Assembly: GCA_016183765.1 (NCBI GenBank)
Contig: JACPEA010000002.1
Coordinates: 237,832-301,831 of the forward strand
Origin: Bacteroidota bacterium
Lineage (GTDB): Bacteria; Bacteroidota; Bacteroidia; Chitinophagales; Chitinophagaceae
Reading direction: 5' to 3'
DNA: 64,000 nucleotides
Shown here piece by piece: positions 18,725 through 27,635 of this stretch. Positions within the stretch are counted from its first letter, which is position 1. Every line of letters starts with the position of its first letter. The translations under genes and the position numbers were made by a program. The notes below the pieces were generated by a model. It searched no databases. It was not told where the DNA came from and saw only the letters and a program-made list of their open reading frames with translations.

Positions 18725-21649
18725 ATGAAAAAGAGTCTCTTGTTTTTCTTTTCCTTTCTTTCTGTGGCCGCTTTTGCGCAGAAGAAACCCCTGGATCATT
18801 CTGTTTACGATGCCTGGCAAAGTATTGGCGAACGACTGATCAGTGCCGATGGTAAATACCTGGCTTATTCGGTGACGCCGCAGGAAGGGGATGCAATCCT
18901 TTATGTGCAATCCACCGATGGTCTTTATAAAAAACAGATCGCCCGCGGTTATGCGGCGGTTATAACAGATGACAGCCGTTTCCTGGTATGCCGGATCAAA
19001 CCCGCTTTCAGGGATACGCGTGATGCCAGGATCAAAAAGAAGAAAACAGATGAGATGCCCAAAGACAGTCTGGCCATTGTGGAACTGGGTAAGGAGGACC
19101 TCACCAAAGTCCCACGGATCAGGAGTTTCAAAATGCCCGATGATGCTGGTAACTGGCTGGCGTACCTGCTGGAAAAACCACTGGCGGAACCGGAAAAAAA
19201 AGCCGAGCAGGATTCACTTGCCCGGTTAACCGCCATGCTGAACATAGCCGATAGCCTGGCCCGCGTGGCCGATAGCATCCGGAATAAAGCCAACGAGGCC
19301 AAACAGAATGGATTATCTGTTTTGCGCGGACCCAGAGGCAGTGCATCGGCGCCCAGAGTCCCCGAAGAACCTTTCGAGGAAGGTACAGAGCTGGTACTAA
19401 GAAACCTGGTAACCGGTGAGCAGAAGACCTATCCACTGGTAAGCGAATATCTCTTCAATAAAAAAGGTACGGTGCTGGTGATAGAAACCACCCGCAAGAC
19501 AGGTGATGCCCGATCACAGGCGGCAGTTAGCCGGATAGACCTGGCCAGCGGTGACAGTAAAACTTTGTTCAAAAAATTCAATGATGCCAAAGCATACCGT
19601 TTGGATGAGGAGGGTGCACAACTGGCATTTGTGGCTGAGCGCGACAGCAGCAGTAAATCATTGCAGAAATTTTATAAACTGTATTATTACAAACAGGGTA
19701 TGGACAGCGCCGTACTGCTGGCCGACAGGAACAGCAAAGGTCTGGCCGCTAACTGGACCGTTAGTGAGAATGCTGCTATCAGCTTCAGTAAAAGCGGGAA
19801 ACGCCTGTTTGCCGGTACTGCCGCTATCTTACCGGTGAAAGATACCAGCCTGCCCGATTTTGATCGGGTAAGTGTAGATGTATGGCATTACAATGATGAT
19901 TATGTACAGCCGGTGCAGTTGAAGAATCTGGAAAATGATTTGCGTAAAAATTATCCTGCCCGCATCGATATGGAAAGCAAAGAACTGGTGCAGCTGATCG
20001 ATAACAGATTCCGTGGTTTGTTGCAGACAAAAGAAGGGGATGGTGATGTGTTCTATGCCTCTTCGGATGATGGTAAAAAAGTAGCCAGTCAATGGCAGGG
20101 TTTTGTGTACAATGATATCTATAGAATAAATCCTGAGACAGGCGCTTCTGAGCTGATAGAAAAGAATTTCAAGGGCAACCTGTTGCAGGCTTCTTATTCC
20201 GGAAAATACCTGTTGTACTATGATGAACGTAAAGCAGGCTATTTCGTGTACAACGCTGATACCCGCAAAACACATCCTATCGCCAAAGACATCAAAACTT
20301 CTCTGAGTGATGAAGAAAATGATGTGCCGGATGATCCGAACGCTTACGGCGTAGCCAGGTGGATGGAAGATGAGAAACATGTGCTGATCTATGACCGTTA
20401 CGATATCTGGCGGGTGGATATAGCTGGTGTGGAGCCTTCTGTATCTCTCACCAATGGCAGAAAAGATAAAATATCCTACCGGTACGTAAGTTCCGACCCG
20501 GATGAGAAATTCCTCAAAGCCGATCAGAAATTGCTGCTGCGCTTGTTTGATGAAAAGGACAAGTCGGCCGGTCTGGCTTTCCTGGACCTGGGCAGGAACC
20601 ATGCGCTCTCAGTGCTGTTTAAAGAGCCAGTAAACATGGGATTCGCTATACAGAAAGCCAAGAATGCGGATGTATTGCTCTACAGTAAGGAAACATTCAC
20701 CAGGTCAACCAATATGTATGTGCACTCCGTGGGAAGCGCTGCGGTACAGTTATCCCATACCAACCCGCAACAGGCAGACTATAACTGGGGAACAGCAGAA
20801 CTGTTCAAGTGGAAAGCCTATACCGGTAAGGAAGCGGAAGGTATCCTGTATAAACCCGAAGGTTTTGATCCCAAAAAGAAATACCCGATGATCGTGTATT
20901 TCTATGAGCGTAACAACAATACACTGCATAATTACCTGGCACCCGCGCCAACGCCATCGCGTTTGAATATCCCGTTTTTTGTGAGCAGGGGATATGTAGT
21001 GCTGGTTCCGGATATCTGGTATAAAACAGGTTATCCGGGCCAGGGGGCTTACGATTATATCGTCAGCGGAACCAGGGCCGTGGTGAAACAGGGTTATGTG
21101 GACAGCGCCAGGATCGGTTTGCAGGGACAAAGCTGGGGCGGGTTCCAGATCGTGTACCTGATCACCAGGACCAACCTGTATGCTGCAGCCTGGGCGGGTG
21201 CGCCTGTTGCCAATATGACCAGTGCTTATGGCGGAATCCGTTGGGGTACCGGTCTGCTGCGCCAGTTCCAGTATGAAAAAACACAGAGCCGTATCGGTGG
21301 AACCTTATGGGACAAAACCAACCTGTATCTCCAGAACTCGGCATTGTTCTCACTTCCCAAAGTGACCACACCGCTGGTGATCATGCACAACGATGCGGAT
21401 GATGCTGTACCCTGGTACCAGGGAATTGAAATGTATGCGGGCATGCGCAGGCTGGGTAAAAAAGTATGGCTGCTGAACTACAACGGTGAAGCGCATAACC
21501 TGGTTGAACGTAAGAACCGGAAAGATATCCAGGTACGTGAACAGCAATTCTTCGACTACCTGTTAAAAGGAGAGAAACCTGCCAAATGGATCTCAGAAGG
21601 TGTTCCCGCCGTTTTAAAAGGAAGGGACCTGGGTTTGGGAACCAACTAA
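18725..21649 (+). CDS. S9 family (prolyl oligopeptidase) peptidase, secreted
   Basis: Start trimmed to MKKSLLFFFSFLSVAAFAQ; GQSWGG serine motif, NDADDAVPW, EAHNL. Confidence 0.9.
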   Translation: MKKSLLFFFSFLSVAAFAQKKPLDHSVYDAWQSIGERLISADGKYLAYSVTPQEGDAILYVQSTDGLYKKQIARGYAAVITDDSRFLVCRIKPAFRDTRDARIKKKKTDEMPKDSLAIVELGKEDLTKVPRIRSFKMPDDAGNWLAYLLEKPLAEPEKKAEQDSLARLTAMLNIADSLARVADSIRNKANEAKQNGLSVLRGPRGSASAPRVPEEPFEEGTELVLRNLVTGEQKTYPLVSEYLFNKKGTVLVIETTRKTGDARSQAAVSRIDLASGDSKTLFKKFNDAKAYRLDEEGAQLAFVAERDSSSKSLQKFYKLYYYKQGMDSAVLLADRNSKGLAANWTVSENAAISFSKSGKRLFAGTAAILPVKDTSLPDFDRVSVDVWHYNDDYVQPVQLKNLENDLRKNYPARIDMESKELVQLIDNRFRGLLQTKEGDGDVFYASSDDGKKVASQWQGFVYNDIYRINPETGASELIEKNFKGNLLQASYSGKYLLYYDERKAGYFVYNADTRKTHPIAKDIKTSLSDEENDVPDDPNAYGVARWMEDEKHVLIYDRYDIWRVDIAGVEPSVSLTNGRKDKISYRYVSSDPDEKFLKADQKLLLRLFDEKDKSAGLAFLDLGRNHALSVLFKEPVNMGFAIQKAKNADVLLYSKETFTRSTNMYVHSVGSAAVQLSHTNPQQADYNWGTAELFKWKAYTGKEAEGILYKPEGFDPKKKYPMIVYFYERNNNTLHNYLAPAPTPSRLNIPFFVSRGYVVLVPDIWYKTGYPGQGAYDYIVSGTRAVVKQGYVDSARIGLQGQSWGGFQIVYLITRTNLYAAAWAGAPVANMTSAYGGIRWGTGLLRQFQYEKTQSRIGGTLWDKTNLYLQNSALFSLPKVTTPLVIMHNDADDAVPWYQGIEMYAGMRRLGKKVWLLNYNGEAHNLVERKNRKDIQVREQQFFDYLLKGEKPAKWISEGVPAVLKGRDLGLGTN

Positions 21650-21672
21650 GCAGTTTGCAGATATCGTTTACA

Positions 21673-21704
21673 AAGAGGCGCTCGCATAGGAGTGCCTCTT
21701 TTTT
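21673..21704 (+). terminator. rho-independent terminator
   Basis: AAGAGGCGCT-cgcatagg-AGTGCCTCTT followed by T-run. Confidence 0.75.
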
Positions 21705-21738
21705 GGTGTATATTAGAACACAGATTTAATCCACGCTT

Positions 21739-22290
21739 ATGTATCTGCTTCAGCTCAGCGGGTCTTTCCTGCATCTTCCGTATGTGGGCGTCGCCATCCG
21801 GTCATTGGCGGTGTACCTTTTTATCATTGTGGCCATCCGGATATTTGGCAAAAAAGAACTGGCACAATTGTCCGTGATCGACCTGGTATTCATCCTGCTG
21901 ATCAGTAATGCCGTTCAGAATGCCATGGTCGGACCAGATACCTCGCTGGAAGGAGGACTGGTGGCAGCAGCTGCCTTATTTGCTGCCAACTTCACGTTAA
22001 AGAAACTGCTGTACCGCAACCGTTTCCTCAGCAGCCTGATGCAGGGGGATGCCATATTACTGATCTATAAAGGAAAAGTGAACCACGCACATTGCCGCGA
22101 AGCAGAGATCACACTGGAAGAACTGACCGCAGCGGTCCGTGAACATGGCGCCGCCGGTATTTCGGATGTGGATATTGCCATGCTGGAAGTGGATGGTAAT
22201 ATCAGCGTGGTAAGCAATGGATTCCAGCGAAAATCGCAGGTAGTGCATCCGCGACTGCATAAAATGAAAGGCAGGTTCAGTAAACGGTAA
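21739..22290 (+). CDS. DUF421/YetF-like membrane protein
   Basis: 183 aa; RIFGKKELAQLSVIDLVFILLISNAVQNAM typical. Confidence 0.9.
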   Translation: MYLLQLSGSFLHLPYVGVAIRSLAVYLFIIVAIRIFGKKELAQLSVIDLVFILLISNAVQNAMVGPDTSLEGGLVAAAALFAANFTLKKLLYRNRFLSSLMQGDAILLIYKGKVNHAHCREAEITLEELTAAVREHGAAGISDVDIAMLEVDGNISVVSNGFQRKSQVVHPRLHKMKGRFSKR

Positions 22291-22366
22291 GGATGTTTGT
22301 CTGGCGATACTACTATTTAACATGTTGTATTAAAACCTCTGCGTAAACTCCCTGTTCTCATGTTCT

Positions 22367-22464
22367 GCGGTGAATAAATGGTATAATTGCTGCAATTATA
22401 CGGCGAATATCCTTGACAATGCGGTGAATAAGTACTATATTTACCGCATAAAAGCGGTGAATAA
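22367..22464. promoter_or_regulatory. operator-dense promoter of fic gene
   Basis: Three exact GCGGTGAATAA copies (22367, 22421, 22454), one degenerate copy (22401) and a 10+1+10 palindrome GTATAATTGC-T-GCAATTATAC (22381-22401). Confidence 0.75.
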
Positions 22465-23570
22465 TGTATATTCATGAACATAAGGACTGGCCAAAATTCA
22501 CCTGGAACAGTGAGAAACTGGCGGGTTTATTGGCGGAAGTCCGGCATAGACAGGGTAAAATGCTCGGAATGATGGAAGCATTAGGCTTTTCAATTCGTGC
22601 TGAAGCTGCTTTGGATAACTTGACACTGGAAGTCGTTAAGTCGAGTGAGATTGAAGGAGAGACCCTTGATGTTGATCAGGTACGCTCTTCTATTGCCTGT
22701 AGATTAGGTATGGAGATCAGTGGCCTGGTTCCTTCAGACCGAAACGTGGATGGCGTAGTTGAAATGATGTTAGATGCTACCCAGGCCTATGGTCAACCGC
22801 TTACTGAGAAACGTTTATATGGCTGGCAGGCGGCCTTGTTTCCGACCGGTCGTAGCGGCCTTCACAAAATTACTGTAGGTGCATGGCGAACGGGGAAAAA
22901 TGGGCCTATGCAAGTAGTGTCCGGGGCTATGGGAAGAGAAAAAGTGCATTTTGAAGCACCGGAAGCATCAAAGTTATCCAAGGAAATGGCAGACTTTCTC
23001 GACTGGTTCAATACGGAAAGTAATCTTGATCCCGTTCTCAAATCCGCTATAGCACACTTATGGTTTGTGACCATTCACCCTTTTGAAGATGGTAATGGAC
23101 GTATCGCCAGAGCGATCGCTGATATGCAGCTAACCCGTGCAGATAAAACACCACAAAGATTTTATAGTATGTCTGCGCAAATCCGGATTGAGCGCAACGA
23201 CTATTATAATATGCTTGAGAAAATCCAAAAAAGTTCCCTTGATATTACTGAATGGCTGGAATGGTTTCTAAGTTGCTTGGGGCGATCATTTGATAATGTT
23301 GAGAGTGCCTTGCAGCATGTTAACCGTAAAACAGATTTCTGGGATGCTGTTGGGGACGCTGAAATCAATAATCGTCAGCGATTGCTGTTAAATAAACTGC
23401 TTGACGGGTTTGATGGAAAACTGAACACGTCTAAATGGGCTAAGATTGCAAAATGCTCTACAGATACAGCATTGCGTGATATTCAGGATTTAATGAACAA
23501 AGGGATACTTGTAAAAGAAGGTGCTGGTGGTAGGAGTACAAGCTATGTTTTTAATAAGGCGTTTGGCTAA
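22464..23570 (+). CDS. Fic family protein (class II inhibitory helix, C-terminal wHTH)
   Basis: HPFEDGNGRIAR Fic motif; N-terminal SSEIEG inhibitory motif; C-terminal WAKIAKCSTDTALRDIQDLMNKGILVKEGAGGRSTSYVF winged-helix-like. Confidence 0.93.
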   Translation: MYIHEHKDWPKFTWNSEKLAGLLAEVRHRQGKMLGMMEALGFSIRAEAALDNLTLEVVKSSEIEGETLDVDQVRSSIACRLGMEISGLVPSDRNVDGVVEMMLDATQAYGQPLTEKRLYGWQAALFPTGRSGLHKITVGAWRTGKNGPMQVVSGAMGREKVHFEAPEASKLSKEMADFLDWFNTESNLDPVLKSAIAHLWFVTIHPFEDGNGRIARAIADMQLTRADKTPQRFYSMSAQIRIERNDYYNMLEKIQKSSLDITEWLEWFLSCLGRSFDNVESALQHVNRKTDFWDAVGDAEINNRQRLLLNKLLDGFDGKLNTSKWAKIAKCSTDTALRDIQDLMNKGILVKEGAGGRSTSYVFNKAFG

Positions 23571-23661
23571 ACAAAGTAAAAAAGCATAGCGAGGTTCTGT
23601 TCGGCTTCACGTTTAGTTAAACTGTTGCCTGAAAAGAAAAAAGTAGGTTTTCAGAGCCTAA

Positions 23662-23862
23662 AGGCTATATACTCTCGCGTATGTTGTTCCACCCTATACG
23701 CTCAATTGTAAGGTGGTGAATTTTGACCATTTTAAAATCTTGGCTGGTTTGCCCGGTTTTGTTCTAAATGTTTCAGAATGGATTGATCAGAGCAATGCGA
23801 ATAGAATAGCTGCCAGAAAAGGCAAGTACGATATTACGTTAGTCTATAAAGTTGCTTTGTGA
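23662..23862 (+). pseudogene. possible truncated gene remnant
   Basis: 67-codon open frame without ATG: ...YVVPPYTLNCKVVNFDHFKILAGLPGFVLNVSEWIDQSNANRIAARKGKYDITLVYKVAL*. Confidence 0.3.
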
Positions 23863-23912
23863 AATAGTTGTGTTGAAGCCCACAATACTCCCATGCAATA
23901 TTTTCCCAGCGA

Positions 23913-25547
23913 TTAATTGGCAAGAATATCAAATTTGCTTTTCGGCCTGATCGCGTCCAGCCACCTGAACCCGCGAATTTTGAGTTCATCGTGATTGATC
24001 TCACGCATGGGGTAGGAGGTCCCGTCGAAACTCCGGATAAAGGAAACCCGTTTGGGTTTCTTGTCTTCGAACAGCATATCGATCACATCCGATGTGGAAC
24101 GGCTCACGCCGATAAAACGGTTCTGTTCATCCTGCCCGTAATACACGTTCTCAGCATTGCCTTTGGCCCGCATATAGTAGATATTGCCGTCTTCGAACAG
24201 GGCATTGATGGTGGTGCTTTTCAACTGGTTGAAATATTGGGTGCTGTCTACCCGGCTGATGGCCATGGCATTCTCGAACACATACATCCGTTCGGGTTTC
24301 TTATTCTTGACGTAGAGATAAATGGTATCGCCCGTAATCTGGTTTTCCTTGGCCCAGATCACCGGGTTGCGGAACAAACGGAAAACAGAATCCTGCAGCG
24401 AATAGAACAGGCTGTCGCCCACCGCCTGCAGCGAATCTGAGAAGATGCGCACATTGAAATAGGCTTCAAAATATTTGTTGTTGCTGCTGTCTGATTTGTT
24501 GGTTGAATCCAATACGGGCTTCACGGACAGGGAGTCACGGATCACAGGCACATTCCGGGTTTTCATCAGGTCCGATAGTCTTGCCGTATACAAAGTATCG
24601 GCAGATATGTAAATGGAATCGCTGCCCTGTTTGATCAGCAATATCGGCTTTTCTGTAGCCAGCAGGATGTCTTTTTTGCGGTCGGTCTTGATGTTGTTGG
24701 CGATCATATCAAAACCCTGTGCCGTATCTTTTCCCCGGTACACCGCATTACCCCTGAACTCGCTGAGTTTGGTAGAGTCATCCACCGCCATATCGTCTGC
24801 CGTAAAGGTATAGGTACTGTCTTCCACCACGGAACGTTTGTTCAGGATGCCCCGTTTGTTCTTCATGTCAAAATATCCCTGCCGGGTCTTGATCACCCTG
24901 CGGCCACTGTCGCTGTAAATGATAGTGGGAGAAGTGAAAGTAGCGATCTCGGTGCCGGTATTGTATTGCAGCGTATCAGTCACTACCTTGTATTCAGGAT
25001 CCACCAGCACTACTTTTTTCTTGAAGATCACATCCTTGGTATCTCCGTAATAATAACCTTCCGTACTGGTCAGGGTGGTTTTCTTGTTCACCAGTTTACC
25101 GCCTTTCAGGTAAGTGCCGATCTTGAGGGTCACATCATACACCAATGTATCTGTGGTCAGTATTCCTTTGCCATCGGTGAGCCTTACTTTTTTACTCAGG
25201 AACGCTTTTTTTTCTTTGCCGAGGTATTTCAGGTACTGTGCGTAGGTATGCACACTGTCTGCATCGTTGATATGGATATTGCCAAAAGCCTCCAGTGAAT
25301 TGTCGATCTCGTTCAGTACGGCGCTGTCCGCATAAAAATCGGTCTTCTCCTGTTTCACATGCGCTTTACCCACGAGTGAAACATATTTATGCATCGAATC
25401 CACCACCAGCATATTCAGCCGGTCGGCATAGATGATCTGTAATAATTTTCCTTCTGTTTTGCCGGTATCCTGGGCAGGACGTTGCGCCATGCCCATTTGT
25501 GCCAATAACAGGAGGAGCCAGGTGTATATAGATCTCTTTCTCAGCAT
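23913..25547 (-). CDS. OstA/LptA-like periplasmic LPS transport protein
   Basis: 544 aa; signal peptide; repeated OstA beta-jellyroll strands (KTDFYADSAVLNEIDNSLEAFGNIHI...). Confidence 0.85.
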   Translation of the reverse strand: MLRKRSIYTWLLLLLAQMGMAQRPAQDTGKTEGKLLQIIYADRLNMLVVDSMHKYVSLVGKAHVKQEKTDFYADSAVLNEIDNSLEAFGNIHINDADSVHTYAQYLKYLGKEKKAFLSKKVRLTDGKGILTTDTLVYDVTLKIGTYLKGGKLVNKKTTLTSTEGYYYGDTKDVIFKKKVVLVDPEYKVVTDTLQYNTGTEIATFTSPTIIYSDSGRRVIKTRQGYFDMKNKRGILNKRSVVEDSTYTFTADDMAVDDSTKLSEFRGNAVYRGKDTAQGFDMIANNIKTDRKKDILLATEKPILLIKQGSDSIYISADTLYTARLSDLMKTRNVPVIRDSLSVKPVLDSTNKSDSSNNKYFEAYFNVRIFSDSLQAVGDSLFYSLQDSVFRLFRNPVIWAKENQITGDTIYLYVKNKKPERMYVFENAMAISRVDSTQYFNQLKSTTINALFEDGNIYYMRAKGNAENVYYGQDEQNRFIGVSRSTSDVIDMLFEDKKPKRVSFIRSFDGTSYPMREINHDELKIRGFRWLDAIRPKSKFDILAN

Positions 25548-25551
25548 CAGG

Positions 25552-26556
25552 CTATTTCTTCTGCAGGGTATCGTTCAGCGGAGCGGTTAACGGAATGCTT
25601 TTGTCTTTTCTGCCAAACACAGAAACGTTGATATACCGTTTGGGATGTACCCGTAGGTCATCCAGCAGTATATTGGCACTGCGAACGGAATTGGTCAGGT
25701 TATCGTAAAGGGCTTTGTCGTTCATCAGTTTCCCCATCGATCCCTCGGTAGAATTCATTTTCTGCAGTACGGTATTCAGGCTGGCAACCGTGGTCTTGAG
25801 TTTGTCGATGGTTCCGGCAAGGTCCGCTTTGGCCAGGTTATCGGTGGTCTTCTCCACATTGCCCAGCATTTTGGTCACTTTATCGTTGTTATCAGCCAGG
25901 TTCTTGGTAAAGCTGGCCACATGGCTCATGGACTGGGCAATGGTACCGGTTTGCTGGTTCAGCATGGCCTGCAATGAAACAGACGATACCGCCAGGCTGG
26001 CCGTGGTCTTGTTGATATTGGCAATCACCTGCTGCAGGTTGTTCTTGGTAGTGGGATCAAAAATAGTATTGATATTCTTCAGCACGCTGTCCAGCGATTG
26101 TACCGTGGTCTTGAGCTGGTCGCCCACGGGCCCCAGTTGTTTCATCAGGTTGCCCATCAGGCCATCGGCATTGCCGGTGACCAGGGTATCGCCCACATGC
26201 AGGTATTGTTTCGAATTTCCCAGGGCAATGGTGATACTGGCCGGACCCAGCGGGTTCTCCTTGATGGTGGCCACGGAATTAACAGGGATATTATAGCTGC
26301 TCTTTAATTTGATGGTGACCACGATACTGCTCAGGCTCTCGTCAAGGTTCTCGATATCGTCTACCGCACCCACCTGGTAACCGTTGATGTAAACGGGGTT
26401 GGAGACCATGATGCCCTTGGTGTTCTCGTATTTGGCATGCAGGTAGTTGCCCGTTTTGAAGAGGGTTTTTCCTTTCAGGAAGTTAAAGCCCAGTATCATC
26501 AGCGTAATGGCAATGGCGGTCAGTGCCCCCACCTTTGTTTCGTTCGAAATTTTCAT
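25552..26556 (-). CDS. MlaD/MCE family protein
   Basis: Single N-terminal TM, YENTKGIMVSNPVYINGYQVGAVDDI MCE core, long helical C-terminus. Confidence 0.9.
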   Translation of the reverse strand: MKISNETKVGALTAIAITLMILGFNFLKGKTLFKTGNYLHAKYENTKGIMVSNPVYINGYQVGAVDDIENLDESLSSIVVTIKLKSSYNIPVNSVATIKENPLGPASITIALGNSKQYLHVGDTLVTGNADGLMGNLMKQLGPVGDQLKTTVQSLDSVLKNINTIFDPTTKNNLQQVIANINKTTASLAVSSVSLQAMLNQQTGTIAQSMSHVASFTKNLADNNDKVTKMLGNVEKTTDNLAKADLAGTIDKLKTTVASLNTVLQKMNSTEGSMGKLMNDKALYDNLTNSVRSANILLDDLRVHPKRYINVSVFGRKDKSIPLTAPLNDTLQKK

Positions 26557-26622
26557 AATACAAATCTACGGTTTCTTGGCCTGACGTAATAATGGAAGGC
26601 TGTTTAAATGAAGAGTGGTCGC

Positions 26623-27564
26623 TTACCTGCTGCCGGTATTCATCAATTGTTTTTCCAGTGAATATTTGTAACGTTTCAATGCCCGTACCAACACTTCACA
26701 GATCTGGCGCTGGCCTTCTTCGCTGTTCAGGTAAGCTTCTTCTTCGGGGTTGGAGATGAAACCGGTCTCTACCAGTACGGCCGGCATGGCAACGGCCTGT
26801 AATACCCAGATCCCTTTCTGTCTTTGTTTGGCTTCGCGACTGATACGCCCCACTTTCTGAAACTCTTCTTCAATGGTGAGGGCCAGGTTGGCGCTGCGCG
26901 AGAAATAGGTCTGCGTTTTCATGTTGATGATCATCATCTTAGCCGGGTCTGTTGGATTAAAATCTTTCAGTTCCCTGGCCGAAATGCTGTCCATATACAT
27001 GTCTTCATTCGCACGCAAAGCCGCTTTGGCATCGTTGCTTTTATCCACCCCATAAATAAAGGTCTCTGTTCCTTTGGCCGGATTGGGGGTGGTCCAGGTT
27101 CGGTAATCTTTTACTTTTACGGTATAGGCTTTTCTTTTTTTGCCCTTGCCCCGGTAACGGGTCTCTTCCTTGTAGCCGATGAATTCGCGGTGCCGTATGG
27201 GGCCACCGCCTTCGTTCACATGGATGCAGACGAAGAGGTCGCCTTTTTCGCGGTTGGCGATCTGGGCCTTGCGGGTCACGGGGTCAAAAACATCCGTAGT
27301 GCGGGTGAGATAGGTTTCCACATCGGGGATCTCGGCCCGGATCATTTCGTCCAGTTTCAGTGAAATGGCCAGGGCAATATCTTTTTCGTGTGAAAATTCA
27401 CCGGAAGCACCAAAATCACTTCCGCCATGCCCCGGATCGATGATGATCCTTCGGAGGGGTTGTTTCTGGAAAGGCACACCAGGACCGGATTTCAGGGTGA
27501 AGGAAGAAAAGCCAATAAAAACCAGACTTAACAAAATCAATGCAGCGAATTGTCTTCTCATCAT
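26623..27564 (-). CDS. N-acetylmuramoyl-L-alanine amidase (AmiC-like)
   Basis: RRIIIDPGHGGSDFGASG, HVNEGGG, VLVETGFISNPEEEAYL. Confidence 0.92.
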   Translation of the reverse strand: MMRRQFAALILLSLVFIGFSSFTLKSGPGVPFQKQPLRRIIIDPGHGGSDFGASGEFSHEKDIALAISLKLDEMIRAEIPDVETYLTRTTDVFDPVTRKAQIANREKGDLFVCIHVNEGGGPIRHREFIGYKEETRYRGKGKKRKAYTVKVKDYRTWTTPNPAKGTETFIYGVDKSNDAKAALRANEDMYMDSISARELKDFNPTDPAKMMIINMKTQTYFSRSANLALTIEEEFQKVGRISREAKQRQKGIWVLQAVAMPAVLVETGFISNPEEEAYLNSEEGQRQICEVLVRALKRYKYSLEKQLMNTGSR

Positions 27565-27616
27565 ATCATTTCGTTAAAGGATTTTGCCAGGAATAGCTTT
27601 TACACCGGCAAGACCC

Positions 27617-27624
27617 TATTTTTG
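27617..27624 (+). promoter_or_regulatory. Bacteroidetes-type -7 element TATTTTTG
   Basis: Exact TAnnTTTG match 12 nt before ATG 27636. Confidence 0.55.
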
Positions 27625-27635
27625 CCCTTGTAAAC

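Noticed and set aside
19829-20602. 257-aa minus-strand ORF
   Set aside because: Antisense to the S9 peptidase; no motif support
22367-22464. CRISPR or plasmid-iteron interpretation of the fic promoter repeats
   Set aside because: Irregular spacing, only 11-bp units, and no replication or cas genes nearby; promoter operator is the simpler reading
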